A DNA stretch of 64,000 nt from Aggregicoccus sp. 17bor-14. Its GTDB lineage: Bacteria > Myxococcota > Myxococcia > Myxococcales > Myxococcaceae. The stretch spans positions 759,424 through 823,423 of the forward strand of contig NZ_VJZZ01000001.1 of the NCBI RefSeq assembly GCF_009659535.1, written 5' to 3'. The notes under the pieces are model-generated. The model saw nothing but the letters and a program-made list of their open reading frames with translations, searched no databases and was not told the origin of the DNA. Of this stretch, positions 32,651-42,068 are shown piece by piece. How positions within the stretch are numbered: position 1 is the stretch's first letter; the number at the start of each line of letters is the position of its first letter. A program made the position numbers and the translations under genes.

Positions 32651-33592
32651 CTAGGTCCGCGAGGGCGCGTGCGCGCGGCCAAAATCGCGCAGGATCTCCC
32701 CCGCGCCGCGGCCGAGCAGCTCCTCCGCCAGCGCCTCGCCCAGGGCGGCCGCCTCGGACGCGGGGCCCCGGCGCTCGCCGCGCACCACGCGGCTGCCGTC
32801 CGGCCGGCCCACCAGGCCGCGCAGGTGCACCTCACCGGCCTCCACCGTGGCGTAGCCCGCGAGCGGCACCGTGCAGCCGCCCTCGAGCCGCGCGAGCAGC
32901 GCGCGCTCGGCGCTCACGGCCGTGCGGGTGACGGGGTCCTCCAGGGGCGCGAGCAGCGCGCGCACCCGCGCGTCCGCCTCGCGGCACTCGATGGCCAGCA
33001 CCCCCTGCCCCACCGCGGGCAGGCTGCGCTCGGCGGAGAGCACCTCGGTGATCTCCGCCTCGAGGCCCAGGCGCTTGAGCCCCGCGTGCGCGAGCACCGC
33101 GCCGGCGAGCCCCAGCTCCCGCGTGCGCGCGAGCCGCGTCTGCACGTTGCCGCGCAGGGAGACGATCTCCAGGTCCGGCCGCCACGAGCGCAAGAGGCAG
33201 CTGCGGCGCAGGGAGCTGGTCCCCACGCGCGCCCCGTGCGGCAGCGCCTCGAGCCGCAGGCCCGCCGGGCTGCAGAAGGCATCGCGCGGGTCCTCGCGCC
33301 GGGGCACTGCGGCGAGCATCAGCCCCGCGGGCAGCACCGAGGTCATGTCCTTGAGGCTGTGCACCGCGAGGTCCGCGCGATTCTCGATCAGCGCCTGCTC
33401 GATCTCCTTCACGAACAGCCCCTTGCCGCCCACGGCGGACAGGGGCGCGGAGAGGAAGCGGTCTCCCTCGGTGCTCATCTCCACCAGGCTCACGTCCAGC
33501 CCCGGGTGGGCCGCCTGCAGCAGCGCGCCCACGTGGCGGGCCTGCCACAGGGCCAGCGGGCTCTTGCGGGTGGCGATTCTCACGGCGTTCAT
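32651..33592 (-). CDS. hemC: Hydroxymethylbilane synthase (porphobilinogen deaminase)
   Basis: 313 aa. It joins four porphobilinogen units using a dipyrromethane cofactor bound to a cysteine, here in [13 protein letters not shown]. Other signatures are [16 protein letters not shown] at the start, [12 protein letters not shown], and the substrate-binding arginines in [18 protein letters not shown] followed by [10 protein letters not shown]. The ATG overlaps the hemA stop (ATGA) and the gene ends 11 bases before the hemD start, so hemA-hemC-hemD are a coupled set. Confidence 0.95.
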   Translation of the reverse strand: MNAVRIATRKSPLALWQARHVGALLQAAHPGLDVSLVEMSTEGDRFLSAPLSAVGGKGLFVKEIEQALIENRADLAVHSLKDMTSVLPAGLMLAAVPRREDPRDAFCSPAGLRLEALPHGARVGTSSLRRSCLLRSWRPDLEIVSLRGNVQTRLARTRELGLAGAVLAHAGLKRLGLEAEITEVLSAERSLPAVGQGVLAIECREADARVRALLAPLEDPVTRTAVSAERALLARLEGGCTVPLAGYATVEAGEVHLRGLVGRPDGSRVVRGERRGPASEAAALGEALAEELLGRGAGEILRDFGRAHAPSRT

Positions 33593-34941
33593 CCCTTGGC
33601 ACTCCTCGCGTCGCTGTTGGCGGCCTCCGCCCTGCCCTCTTCCCTCGCCTCGGCGCGCACCGCCTCCTGCGCCTCCGCCAGCCCGAACAGCTCCGCGGCG
33701 GCCCCGGCGAGCCGGTGCCCATCCGGGTGGCTGTCCGGGTCCAGGTGCACGGCGCGCAGCTTCGCGGTGGGGCCGTGCAAGAGCTTGTTCACGATGGCGC
33801 GGCCCATGGCCTCGATGCTCTTGCGCTGGCGCTCGGTGAGCCCGTCGCCCATCGCGGCCAGCGTGCGCTCCACCTCGGCGCGCGCGATCTCCTCGGCGCT
33901 CTTGCGCAGGCGCGCGAGCACCGGCAGCCCCTCGCGAAGGCTGCGCTCCTTCACGAAGCGCGCGACCTCCTGGGCCACGAGCACGCTCGCCTTCTCCGCC
34001 TCGCCCGCGCGCGCCGCCGCGTTGTCCGCGACGAACTTCTGGATGTCGTCCACGTCGTAGGCCGTCACCCAGGGCAGCTCGCCCACGTCCGGCGCGATGT
34101 CGCGCGGCACCGCGAGGTCCACCATGAAGAGCGGGCGCAGCTTGCGCGCCTTGCCCACCGCGCCGACGTTCTCCTTCGTGAAGATCGGCACGGGGCTCGC
34201 GGTGGAGCAGACGACGACGTCGCTCGCGGTGAGCAGCTGCTGCAGCTCCTCGAAGGGGCGCGCCTCGCAGCCCGCGCCCACCTCGCGCGCGAGCGCCTCG
34301 GCGCGCGCGAGGGTGCGGTTGGTGATGACCAGCCGGCTCGCCCCCGCGGCCCGCAGGTGGCGCGCCGCGTGCTCGCCCATCTCGCCCGCGCCCACCACCA
34401 GCACCGTCTTGCCGTGCAGCCCGTCGAACACCTTGCTTGCCAGCGCCACCGCCGCGCTCGCCATGCTCGTGGCCGAGCGGCCGATGGCCGTCTCCGTGCG
34501 CACCCGCTTCGCGCAGCCGAAGGCCGCGGCGCACACCCGGGTGAGCTCGCCGCGCACGGCGCCTGCGCCCTGCGCCCGCTCGAAGGCCTCCTTCACCTGG
34601 CCGAGGATCTGCGCCTCGCCCAGCACCATCGAGTCCAGGCTCGAGGCCACGCGGAAAAGGTGCACCAGCGCCGCCTCGCCGCGGTGCTCGTAGAGGTGGT
34701 CCAGCGCCTCGGGGCCGCCGAGCAGGCTCAGCTGCGCGCGCGCCTGCTCGCGCGCCGCGTCCCCGTCCTGCGCCGCCACGTACAGCTCCACCCGGTTGCA
34801 GGTGGACACCACCAGCGCCTCGGAGGGCGCCTGCGCGAGCCGCTGGGTGAGCTCCACCTGGCGCGGCTCCGGCAAGGCGAGCCGCTCGCGCACCGCGAGG
34901 GGCGCGCTACGGTGGGAGAGGCCGATGCAGAGCAGTTCCAT
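33589..34941 (-). CDS. hemA: Glutamyl-tRNA reductase
   Basis: 450 aa. It reduces glutamyl-tRNA-Glu to glutamate-1-semialdehyde, the first committed heme step in bacteria using the C5 pathway. The catalytic domain has [15 protein letters not shown] and the nucleophile cysteine in [13 protein letters not shown] (about residue 49). [13 protein letters not shown], the NADPH-binding [17 protein letters not shown] and the C-terminal dimerisation helices are all present. The C-terminal 40 residues are less conserved. The gene is 21 bases after the CcsA/HemX-like gene on the same strand. Confidence 0.96.
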   Translation of the reverse strand: MELLCIGLSHRSAPLAVRERLALPEPRQVELTQRLAQAPSEALVVSTCNRVELYVAAQDGDAAREQARAQLSLLGGPEALDHLYEHRGEAALVHLFRVASSLDSMVLGEAQILGQVKEAFERAQGAGAVRGELTRVCAAAFGCAKRVRTETAIGRSATSMASAAVALASKVFDGLHGKTVLVVGAGEMGEHAARHLRAAGASRLVITNRTLARAEALAREVGAGCEARPFEELQQLLTASDVVVCSTASPVPIFTKENVGAVGKARKLRPLFMVDLAVPRDIAPDVGELPWVTAYDVDDIQKFVADNAAARAGEAEKASVLVAQEVARFVKERSLREGLPVLARLRKSAEEIARAEVERTLAAMGDGLTERQRKSIEAMGRAIVNKLLHGPTAKLRAVHLDPDSHPDGHRLAGAAAELFGLAEAQEAVRAEAREEGRAEAANSDARSAKG

Positions 34942-34961
34942 GACGTCCGTGCCCCGGTGAC

Positions 34962-35774
34962 TCAGTGCAGACCGCCGGCGGAGAGCGCGGGGGTATACGA
35001 AGAGAGGAAGGAGACCAGCAGCAGGCCGAAGCCCGCCATGGTGAGCAGCGCCACGCGCCGCCCCTGCCAGCCCGCGAAGACGCGCGCGTTGAGCAGCAGC
35101 GCGAAGACCACCCAGGCCCCGAGCGTCACCACCTGCTTGAGATCCCAGGTCCAGAACAGCCCCGGCGTGCCGCTCGCGAAGAAGATGCCCGTCACCAGCG
35201 TCACCGACAGGGCGATGAAGCCCCAGATGACGAGGCTGCGGTTGAGCCGGTCGAGGAACTCGAGCGAGGGCATGCGCGCGAAGAGCAGCCCGAAGTGCTT
35301 GCTCTTCACCTGCCGCTCCATCACCAGGTACATCACCGCCACGGCCGCGGCGACCGCGAAGGCCGCGAGCCCCAGCAGCGCGATGAGCACGTGCACCGGC
35401 AGCAGCGGCCCGCGCAGCGTGGCGGGCAAGGGCGCCGCCGAGCCGCGCATCAGCAGCCCGGGCAGCATGATCATCACCGCGAGCGGCGTCACGAAGGCGC
35501 CCAGCACCGGGCGCCGGTAGCGCAGATCCAACCCGAGGAAGATGGCCAGCAGCAGGAAGGCCAGCATGGACAGCCCGTTGGCGAGCCCGGCCGGTGCGCC
35601 GCCCTCCGCCCCCAGCAGCGCCCCCAGCCCCACCGCGTGCAGCCCGAGTCCCAGCCCCACCAGCACGCGCCCCGCCGTGGCGAGCCGCGGGGACTGGCGC
35701 ACCAGGAACGCGAGGTACACCAGGGCCGCGACGATGTAGGCGTGGGCGGCGAGCGAGGCGAGGGTGTGACTCAT
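34962..35774 (-). CDS. CcsA/HemX-type cytochrome c assembly membrane protein
   Basis: 270 aa with about eight hydrophobic helices. The pattern matches HemX/CcsA proteins: histidines in YIVAALVYLAFL-adjacent and LLPVHVLIALLGLAAF segments, and the tryptophan-containing FWTWDLKQVVTLGAW near the C terminus (a WxxD-like heme-handling loop). Such proteins either assist c-type cytochrome maturation or, next to hemA, affect glutamyl-tRNA reductase levels. Position directly upstream of hemA favours the HemX role. The start ATG is at 35774. Confidence 0.78.
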   Translation of the reverse strand: MSHTLASLAAHAYIVAALVYLAFLVRQSPRLATAGRVLVGLGLGLHAVGLGALLGAEGGAPAGLANGLSMLAFLLLAIFLGLDLRYRRPVLGAFVTPLAVMIMLPGLLMRGSAAPLPATLRGPLLPVHVLIALLGLAAFAVAAAVAVMYLVMERQVKSKHFGLLFARMPSLEFLDRLNRSLVIWGFIALSVTLVTGIFFASGTPGLFWTWDLKQVVTLGAWVVFALLLNARVFAGWQGRRVALLTMAGFGLLLVSFLSSYTPALSAGGLH

Positions 35775-35839
35775 GGGGGCGCTCGGTGAGAGCTGGAGAG
35801 GAGCTGTGGAAGAACGACTAACTCAAATGGGACGGCGCA

Positions 35840-36205
35840 TCATCCCATCTTGTTGAGCAGGAAGGCGGCCAGCAGGTCCGCCTCCGAGGCGTCCTTGCGC
35901 GGCGCAGCAGCAGGCCCCGCGACCTCGGCGACGTAGCCCGGGACCACCTCGTAGGCGGCCTCGCCGAGCAGCACCGAGTCGGCCATCTGCTCGGCCCCCA
36001 GGCCCTGGAGCTGGGGCTCGGTCTTCACCTTGGCCAGCAGGGTGTGCTCGTCCGCGCCGCTCACCAGCTTCACGAAGTGCACGGCCGGCACCACCGGCAC
36101 CCGGGTGGGCTCGCCGGTGACGACCAGCTGGCCGTCCTGGAGGTCCGCCTTGTCGGCGAGCACCCACTCCTCGAGCTGGGTCTGGGGAAGGAAGAGCCTG
36201 GTCAC
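35840..36205 (-). CDS. Small protein of unknown function
   Basis: 121 aa from a GTG start with AAGGTG upstream (a second GTG three codons earlier is possible). The sequence has an ordered alpha/beta look (RLFLPQTQLEEWVLADKADL, VPAVHFVKLVSGADEHTLLA, MADSVLLGEAAYEVVPGYVA) and ends with SEADLLAAFLLNKMG. The whole reads like a small cytoplasmic domain, without metal or catalytic motifs that I recognise. It lies upstream of the heme operon on the same strand with a 65-base gap, so it could belong to that transcript. Confidence 0.65.
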   Translation of the reverse strand: MTRLFLPQTQLEEWVLADKADLQDGQLVVTGEPTRVPVVPAVHFVKLVSGADEHTLLAKVKTEPQLQGLGAEQMADSVLLGEAAYEVVPGYVAEVAGPAAAPRKDASEADLLAAFLLNKMG

Positions 36206-36400
36206 GCAGCACACCTTAGCACCCCCCGGCCGCGCGCCCCAGGCTTGCAACGCGGGGCGGCGCACCGCATCTACCGGCTCGCATCACTGGAATAAGCGCT
36301 GGAATCCCCCGGCCGGTGCGTACTAAGCGCCCGCCGGAGGTCCGGGTAGCCTGCAGGCGCGGGCCGCCCGGACCGGGCCCTTCACAGGAGAGACGACGAC

Positions 36401-36730
<330 letters not shown>

Positions 36731-36747
36731 CGCTCGCAGTCCCGCGG

Positions 36748-36782
36748 CGTGCTGCCGGGCCTCTTCTCAGGCCCGCAGCACG
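36748..36782. terminator. Convergent hairpin at the trxA/PPK2 junction
   Basis: A 14-bp stem with one bulged C (36748-36762 with 36769-36782) and a six-base loop. The stop codon of the PPK2 gene (36767-36769) lies at the loop edge. No T-tract follows, so it may act as a bidirectional barrier or 3'-end stabiliser. Confidence 0.45.
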
Positions 36783-37549
36783 TCCGCGCAGGTGCGCAGG
36801 ATCTCCAGGCGCGCGTGCTTCTTGTCGTTGCCGGCGACGACGTGCCAGGGCGCGTCCGGGCGGTGCGTGCGGTCCAGCATCTCCTGGATGGCGCGCGCGT
36901 AGGCACCCCACTTCTGGCGGTTGCGCCAGTCGTCCGGGCCGATCTTGTACTGCTTCACCGGATCGTCCTCGCGGGCGCGGAAGCGCTCGAGCTGGGTCTT
37001 CTTGTCGATGTGGATGAAGAACTTCGCCACGCGCACGCCGTCCGCCGTGAGCGTGCGCTCGAAGGCGTTGATCTCGTCGTAGGCGCGGCCCCACTCGCGC
37101 GGCGAGGCCAGCTTCTCCACCCGCTCCACCAGCACCCGGCCGTACCAGGTGCGGTCGAACACCGCGAGCTCGCCGCGCGCCGGCGTGCGCTGCCAGAAGC
37201 GCCAGAGGTAGTGGTGCTCGGCCTCCTGCTGCGAGGGCGCCGCGATGGGCCACACCTTGTAGCCGCGCGGGTCCATCTGCGCGGTGAGCCGCTTGATCGC
37301 GCCGCCCTTGCCGGAGGCGTCCCAGCCCTCGAAGGCGAGCACCGTGCGGCGGCCGGCGAGGTACTGCGAGATCTGCAGCCGGTACAGCTCCTCCTGCAGC
37401 TGCGCGAGCTCCTCCTCGTACGCGTCCTTGTCCTCCACCTCCTGCGAGAGGTCCACCGCGTCCAGGGACAGCGTGCCGGCCGGATACACGTCGAACTCGA
37501 AGGCCTCGCGGGTGCGGTCGCTGCTGTGTGATTTCACCTTCCGAGCCAT
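36767..37549 (-). CDS. Polyphosphate kinase 2 family phosphotransferase
   Basis: 260 aa. PPK2 proteins transfer phosphate between polyphosphate and nucleotides. The P-loop is AFEGWDASGKGGAIKRL (about residues 72-88), the lid/Walker B regions are VFDRTWYGRVLVERVE and FFIHIDKKTQLERF, and the end matches WHVVAGNDKKHARLEIL. About 55 N-terminal residues are a charged helical extension (EDKDAYEEELAQLQEELYRL). Whether it makes GTP/ATP or degrades polyphosphate cannot be read. Its ATG is 124 bases from the divergent small zinc-protein gene, and the spacer holds an inverted repeat. Confidence 0.9.
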   Translation of the reverse strand: MARKVKSHSSDRTREAFEFDVYPAGTLSLDAVDLSQEVEDKDAYEEELAQLQEELYRLQISQYLAGRRTVLAFEGWDASGKGGAIKRLTAQMDPRGYKVWPIAAPSQQEAEHHYLWRFWQRTPARGELAVFDRTWYGRVLVERVEKLASPREWGRAYDEINAFERTLTADGVRVAKFFIHIDKKTQLERFRAREDDPVKQYKIGPDDWRNRQKWGAYARAIQEMLDRTHRPDAPWHVVAGNDKKHARLEILRTCADVLRA

Positions 37550-37607
37550 GTTTCACCTCGAACGCGTGTTGACATGTGCGCGGCCCGGAGTGAAATAGAC
37601 GTGAGCC

Positions 37608-37641
37608 GTTGCAGCAAGTTGCACCAAACAGGTGCTGCAAC
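37608..37641. promoter_or_regulatory. Nested inverted repeat in the PPK2/zinc-protein divergent spacer
   Basis: GTTGCAGCA (37608-37616) and TGCTGCAAC (37633-37641) are perfect 9-bp inverted arms. An inner GTTGCACC (37618) mirrors GGTGC..CAAC. A TTGACA occurs at 37569-37574. The repeat is just 33 bases before the small gene's ATG and may be an operator. Confidence 0.45.
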
Positions 37642-37673
37642 ACATCGTTATCCACTGTTTCAAAGGAGTGCAC

Positions 37674-37994
37674 ATGGCGCGCCCCCGCAAGGCTTCCGCA
37701 GGCTTCAGCCCCACCCTGACGCCGGCGCTCACGCAGTGGGCCGAGGCGCTCGGCGAAGCCGTGGGCCGCGGCGTCGCCCGCGGCATCAACGCGGGCGTGG
37801 CGGGGGTGGGGCTGGGTGGGGGCATGCCGGGCGCGCGGCGCCGCGGCCGCCCGCCCAAGGCCGTGTCCGGTGGCCCCGTGCCGGCCGACCGCCGCTGCCA
37901 GGAGCCCGGCTGCGACCGCGAGGCCCGCTCGAAGGGCCTGTGCTCCGCGCACTACCAGGCCCGCCGGCGCGCCGAGCTCGCCAAGCAGGCCTGA
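37674..37994 (+). CDS. Small basic protein with AT-hook-like and zinc-binding motifs
   Basis: 106 aa. The middle carries RRRGRPPK, the core of an AT-hook that binds the minor groove of DNA. The C-terminal part has the metal-site pattern C-x4-C-x8-C-x2-H in CQEPGCDREARSKGLCSAHY followed by QARRRAELAKQ. The N-terminal half is helical with a Gly/Ala-rich centre (EALGEAVGRGVARGI). It suggests a small DNA- or RNA-binding regulator. The ATG follows AAAGGAG, a strong ribosome-binding site. It is divergent from PPK2 and convergent with a PilZ gene. No known named family is recognised. Confidence 0.7.
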   Translation: MARPRKASAGFSPTLTPALTQWAEALGEAVGRGVARGINAGVAGVGLGGGMPGARRRGRPPKAVSGGPVPADRRCQEPGCDREARSKGLCSAHYQARRRAELAKQA

Positions 37995-38003
37995 GGCCTC
38001 ACG

Positions 38004-38024
38004 CGCGGGGAGCTACTCTCCGCG
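38004..38024. terminator. Hairpin with the PilZ stop codon as loop
   Basis: Nine-bp stem (38004-38012 with 38016-38024, one G-T) closing a three-base loop CTA, which is exactly the TAG stop of the minus-strand gene. It lies at a convergent junction. Confidence 0.4.
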
Positions 38025-38831
38025 CCAGGGGTCGGTCTCGCTGGTGGCCTTGATGAGCTCCCAGGCCGCCAGCGCATCCACCACCCGCTCCAGCTCGTTG
38101 GGCAGGCCGCGCGCGCGCTTGGACTGCAGGTACTCCTCCGCGAAGCTGCGCAGCCGCAGGCCGAGGAAGAGCTTGGCCAGCGCCACCTCGGTCTGCCCGA
38201 AGAACTCCTCGAAGCGCACGCCGAAGCCGCTGAGACCACTTTCGCCCCCGCGCTGCTCGCGCACGATGACCGCGCGCGCCTCCACCGGCTCCGCGTCGTC
38301 CTCGAGCTCGAAGCGCACGCGCAGCTCGGTGCCCACCGGCAGGAAGAAGCTGCTCTCCAGGAAGGCGCCGCTCACGCTCACGTTCACCGAGCGCAGGGAG
38401 GCGGAGAAGCTGCGGCTCGCCCCCTCCCCCTCGCGCCACAGCTCGAAGCGCGCGGCGAGCCGCGCGCGCGGGAAGTGGCGGTGCTCGGCCTCGCCCGCGT
38501 GCGGCTCGATGATCACCGCCGCAGCGGCCGCCCGGCGCGCGCCCGGGAGCGCGGGGGCCGCGGCCGGACGCGCGAGCGCGCCTGCCGCCGCCACGCTGGT
38601 GCGCGGCGCCGAGGCGGGCTCGGCGCGGCGCGCCCCGGCAGCCCCTGCCGCAGGCCCTGCGCCGCGCGCCCCGTCGCTCGCGCGGCTGGGCGCGGGTGCG
38701 GCAGCGGCCGCCGCGGCGCGCGCCACGGCCCCTGCGGAGCCCGCACCTGAAGCGGGAGCCGCCGCGGGAGCCGGTGCCGGCAGTGTGCGGGTCGCTGCGC
38801 TCTTGCCCTTGCGGGCGCCCTTCCTCTCCAT
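38013..38831 (-). CDS. PilZ domain protein with long Ala/Pro-rich lead
   Basis: 272 aa. The first 115 residues are low-complexity Ala/Pro/Gly. The PilZ domain follows with the two c-di-GMP-binding elements: an RxxxR-type RARLAARFEL (about 122-131) and an (D/N)xSxxG element in SVNVSVSGAFLESSFF (about 148-163). After it is a helical tail (ALAKLFLGLRLRSFAEEYLQ). The ATG at 38831 has GGAGG 5 bases upstream, better than the ATG 17 codons earlier. It lies downstream of rodA on the same strand (96-base gap). It could couple c-di-GMP to an envelope process. Confidence 0.8.
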   Translation of the reverse strand: MERKGARKGKSAATRTLPAPAPAAAPASGAGSAGAVARAAAAAAAPAPSRASDGARGAGPAAGAAGARRAEPASAPRTSVAAAGALARPAAAPALPGARRAAAAAVIIEPHAGEAEHRHFPRARLAARFELWREGEGASRSFSASLRSVNVSVSGAFLESSFFLPVGTELRVRFELEDDAEPVEARAVIVREQRGGESGLSGFGVRFEEFFGQTEVALAKLFLGLRLRSFAEEYLQSKRARGLPNELERVVDALAAWELIKATSETDPWRGE

Positions 38832-38927
38832 CGTCGCCTCCGGCGCACTGCAAAGATCCGCTCTGGCGCCAGCGCGCTTCATACACCAGGCGCGGGCGCG
38901 CGTGGGGCGCTGCCGAGCAGGACCCCG

Positions 38928-40079
38928 CTAGAACATGTGCCGGCGCATGCTCACGTTGACGAGCAGGCCGATGCTGATCATCACGGTGAGCATGGACGAG
39001 CCGCCGTAGCTGAGCAGCGGCAGGGTGATGCCCGTCACCGGCAGGAGCCCGATGACCATGCCGATGTTCTCGAACACCTGCCAGAAGAGGCTCGCGGTCA
39101 CGCCCACGGCCAGGAAGGCGCCGAAGCGGTCGCGCGCGTTGAAGCCCACCCCGAGCGCGAACACGAAGACGAGCCCGTAGAGGGCGACCAGGGTGAGGCA
39201 GAGGAGGAAGCCGTGCTCCTCGGCCCACACGGAGAAGATGAAGTCCGTGTGCTGCTCGGGGAGGAAGAAGAGCCCCGTCTGGGTGCCCTCGCGCCAGCCC
39301 TTGCCGGTGAGCCCGCCGCTGCCCACGGCGATCTTGGACTGGGCCGCGTGGTAGCCCTTGCCGCGCAGGTCGCTCTCCGGGTCCAGCCAGGCGCTGATGC
39401 GCTGGCTCTGGTGCGGCTTGAGCAGGTGGCGCACCACGGTGGTGCGCGGCTCGGGCTGCTCGCGGATGTAGTCGTTCCAGATGACGCCGCCCACCAGCAC
39501 CACGCCCGCCACCAGCACCGTGGCGAGGTACCAGCGCACCTTGCCGAAGAGGATGACGGTGCCCGCGGTGAGGATGATCATCAGCGCGGTGCCCAGGTCC
39601 GGCTGCACCAGCACGAGCAGCGTGGGCACGCCCACCACCAGCGCGGGCTTCCACAGGCGCACGAGCCCGTAGCTCTCGGCGTGGGGCCGGTAGTCGTCGT
39701 GGTAGACCTTGGCGAGCATCAGGAGCACGCCGATCTTCATGAACTCGGCGGGCTGGATGCGGAAGGGCCCCACGACGAACCAGCTCTCGGCGCCCTTGGC
39801 CTTGTGGCCGATGAAGCGCAGCGCGATGAGCGCGGCGATGTTCGCCAGGTAGATGGGCAGCGCCATGCGCTGGATCCACCGGTAGTCCACGAGGCACACC
39901 AGCAGCACCACGAAGAGCCCCACCCCGATGTACAGCGCCTGCGCGCTCCACACGGGCGCGTGCGGCGGCCGGCTCGCGGAGGCGAGGTTCCACACCCCGA
40001 GCCCGGCGATGGCGAGCACGCAGAACACCAGCCCCCAGGGGATGTGCGGGACCATCCGCTTTTCGATACGCAGTTGCAT
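38928..40079 (-). CDS. rodA: Rod-shape peptidoglycan glycosyltransferase RodA
   Basis: 383 aa SEDS-family membrane enzyme with about 10 helices that polymerises lipid II into glycan strands, partnered with a class B penicillin-binding protein. Landmarks are GAESWFVVGPFRIQPAEFMK, LVQPDLGTALMIILTAG, the catalytic-aspartate region QSQRISAWLDPESDLRGKGY, VGSGGLTGKGWREGTQT, and PLLSYGGSSMLTVM at the end. The ATG is 12 bases after the mrdA stop, in the classical order mreC-mreD-mrdA-rodA. Confidence 0.95.
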   Translation of the reverse strand: MQLRIEKRMVPHIPWGLVFCVLAIAGLGVWNLASASRPPHAPVWSAQALYIGVGLFVVLLVCLVDYRWIQRMALPIYLANIAALIALRFIGHKAKGAESWFVVGPFRIQPAEFMKIGVLLMLAKVYHDDYRPHAESYGLVRLWKPALVVGVPTLLVLVQPDLGTALMIILTAGTVILFGKVRWYLATVLVAGVVLVGGVIWNDYIREQPEPRTTVVRHLLKPHQSQRISAWLDPESDLRGKGYHAAQSKIAVGSGGLTGKGWREGTQTGLFFLPEQHTDFIFSVWAEEHGFLLCLTLVALYGLVFVFALGVGFNARDRFGAFLAVGVTASLFWQVFENIGMVIGLLPVTGITLPLLSYGGSSMLTVMISIGLLVNVSMRRHMF

Positions 40080-40091
40080 CTGGGTCTCTCG

Positions 40092-42068
40092 CTAACCGCG
40101 GGTCAGCGTCTCTTCCGCCACGGGCGCGCTGGGCGCGGGCGGGTTGTAGGGCGTGTTGAGGCGGGGCGCGGCCGGGGCCTTGGCGTCCTCGCGCTTGAGC
40201 TGGAAGTACTTCTGCAGCACCGCCATGCCGGTGGGCGCCGCATCCAGGCCGCCGTGGCCGCCGTGCTCGTTGAGCACCACGATGGCGATCTCCGGGTTGT
40301 CCGCGGGCGCGAAGCCGGCGAACCACGCGTGGTCGCGGGTGAAGTAGTCCATCTGGAAGGTCTTGAGGCGCACGGTGCCGATGCGCACCACCTGCGCGGT
40401 GCCCGTCTTGCCCGCGATGGTGATGTCCTCCATGCCCTCGCGGTACATGTTGCGCGCCTTGAGCGCGGTGCCGCCCGCCTCGTTCACGGTGGCGACCAGC
40501 CCCTCCACCACCGCCTTGCGGTGGGCCTCGGGGATGTCGATCTTGCGCACCACCTGGCGGTCGAACTTCTCCACCGTCTTGCCGTCCGCGCTCTCGAGCC
40601 GCTCCACCAGCTGCGGCTTGAGCAGGGTGCCGCCGTTGGCGATGGCGGCATAGAGCATGGCCATCTGCATCACGGTGACGTTGTCGTCGCCCTGCCCGAT
40701 GGCGCTGTTGAGCGCGAGGCCCTTGGAGTAGCCGCCGGGGGTCACCTTGTCGTGGTACTCGCTGCTCGGCATGATCCCGGGCACCTCGCTCACCACGCCC
40801 ACGTTGGTGGGCGCGCCGAGCCCGAAGGCGCGGCCCATCTCCGCGATGGGATCCAGCCCGATGGTGTCCGCGGCCTTGAAGTACCAGACGTCACACGAGG
40901 ACTGCAGCGCCTGCACGCCGTCGCGGTTGCCGTGGCCGCTGTCCTTGTGGCAGCGCCACACGCGCGCACCGAGCCGGTAGCCGCCCGGGCAGAAGATGGT
41001 GGTGCTGGGGCTGAAGTGGCCGGACTTGTACGCCGCGAGCGCGGTGACGACCTTGAAGATGGAGCCCGGGCTGTAGTGCTCGGCCGCCACGCGGTTGATC
41101 ATGGGCTGCATCGGGTCGCGCGCGAGCGCCGCCATCTGCGTGGGCGTGATGCGGCCGGTGAGCAGGTTCGGGTCGAAGCCGGGGCGGCTGACGAGCGCGC
41201 GGATGAAGCCGGTCTTCACGTCCACCGCGAGCACGGCGCCGGCCACGCCCGGGAAGGCCTTCTCCGCCACCTCCTGCAGCCGCATGTCCAGGCTGAGCAC
41301 CACGTTGGCGCCGGGGGTGGGCGGGGTCACCGCGTCCATGCCCAGCTTGCCGTTGAGCTCGTCGATGGTCTGGCCGCGCGCGTTCACGACCTCCTTGCGC
41401 ACGCCGTCCTGGCCGCGCAGCTGCGGCTCGAAGTAGCGCTCCAGGCCGCGGCGGCCCACGTAGTCGCCCAGCGCGTAGTGCATCCCCTCCGCGTCGAGCT
41501 TCTCGAGCTCCTCGGGGGTGATCTCGTTCATGTAGCCCAGCACGTGGCTGAGCACGCTGCCGGCGCGGTAGTTGCGGTGCGGCACGGGCACCACGTCCAC
41601 GCCGTCCAGGATGTCGCGGCGGGCGTTGAGGCGGTCGTACTCGTCGCGCTCGAGGTCGATCTTCACCGGCACCGGCTGGAAGGGGGCGTTGCGCTTGGCC
41701 GCCTTCACCTGCGCGTCCACCTTGGCCACCTGCGCCTCGTCCCAGTGCAGCAGCTCGGCGAGCTTGGGCAGCACCACCTCGGAGCAGTCGGTGCAGAAGG
41801 CGGGGATGATGAAGGCGTCGAAGGAGGGGCGGCTGTCCACCAGGATGGTGCCGCGCCGGTCCTTGATCATCCCGCGGTCGGCGCGCAGGCGCACCTCCTT
41901 CACGAAGTTCGCCACGCTCTTGGCGGCGTACTCCTCGTGCTCGGTGATCTGCAGGCGATAGAGCTGCATCGCGATGAGGAACATCCCCGCGAGCATCGCG
42001 AGGCCGAGGTACAGGAAGCGCTTCTTGAGGTCGCGCCCCGGCGTGGTCTGGCCGAGCGTCTGGCTCAT
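40092..42068 (-). CDS. mrdA: Penicillin-binding protein 2 (elongation transpeptidase)
   Basis: 658 aa. One N-terminal membrane helix (about residues 16-35), a dimerisation/pedestal region with ARPSFDAFI-like and GYMNEITPEELEKL segments, and a transpeptidase domain. The active-site motifs are SPGSIFKVVTAL (SxxK), SSCDVWYFKAAD (SxN region) and GKTGTAQVV (KTG). It crosslinks sidewall peptidoglycan and works with RodA. The start overlaps the mreD stop (ATGA). The C-terminal 45 residues are Pro/Ala-rich and disordered. Confidence 0.96.
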   Translation of the reverse strand: MSQTLGQTTPGRDLKKRFLYLGLAMLAGMFLIAMQLYRLQITEHEEYAAKSVANFVKEVRLRADRGMIKDRRGTILVDSRPSFDAFIIPAFCTDCSEVVLPKLAELLHWDEAQVAKVDAQVKAAKRNAPFQPVPVKIDLERDEYDRLNARRDILDGVDVVPVPHRNYRAGSVLSHVLGYMNEITPEELEKLDAEGMHYALGDYVGRRGLERYFEPQLRGQDGVRKEVVNARGQTIDELNGKLGMDAVTPPTPGANVVLSLDMRLQEVAEKAFPGVAGAVLAVDVKTGFIRALVSRPGFDPNLLTGRITPTQMAALARDPMQPMINRVAAEHYSPGSIFKVVTALAAYKSGHFSPSTTIFCPGGYRLGARVWRCHKDSGHGNRDGVQALQSSCDVWYFKAADTIGLDPIAEMGRAFGLGAPTNVGVVSEVPGIMPSSEYHDKVTPGGYSKGLALNSAIGQGDDNVTVMQMAMLYAAIANGGTLLKPQLVERLESADGKTVEKFDRQVVRKIDIPEAHRKAVVEGLVATVNEAGGTALKARNMYREGMEDITIAGKTGTAQVVRIGTVRLKTFQMDYFTRDHAWFAGFAPADNPEIAIVVLNEHGGHGGLDAAPTGMAVLQKYFQLKREDAKAPAAPRLNTPYNPPAPSAPVAEETLTRG

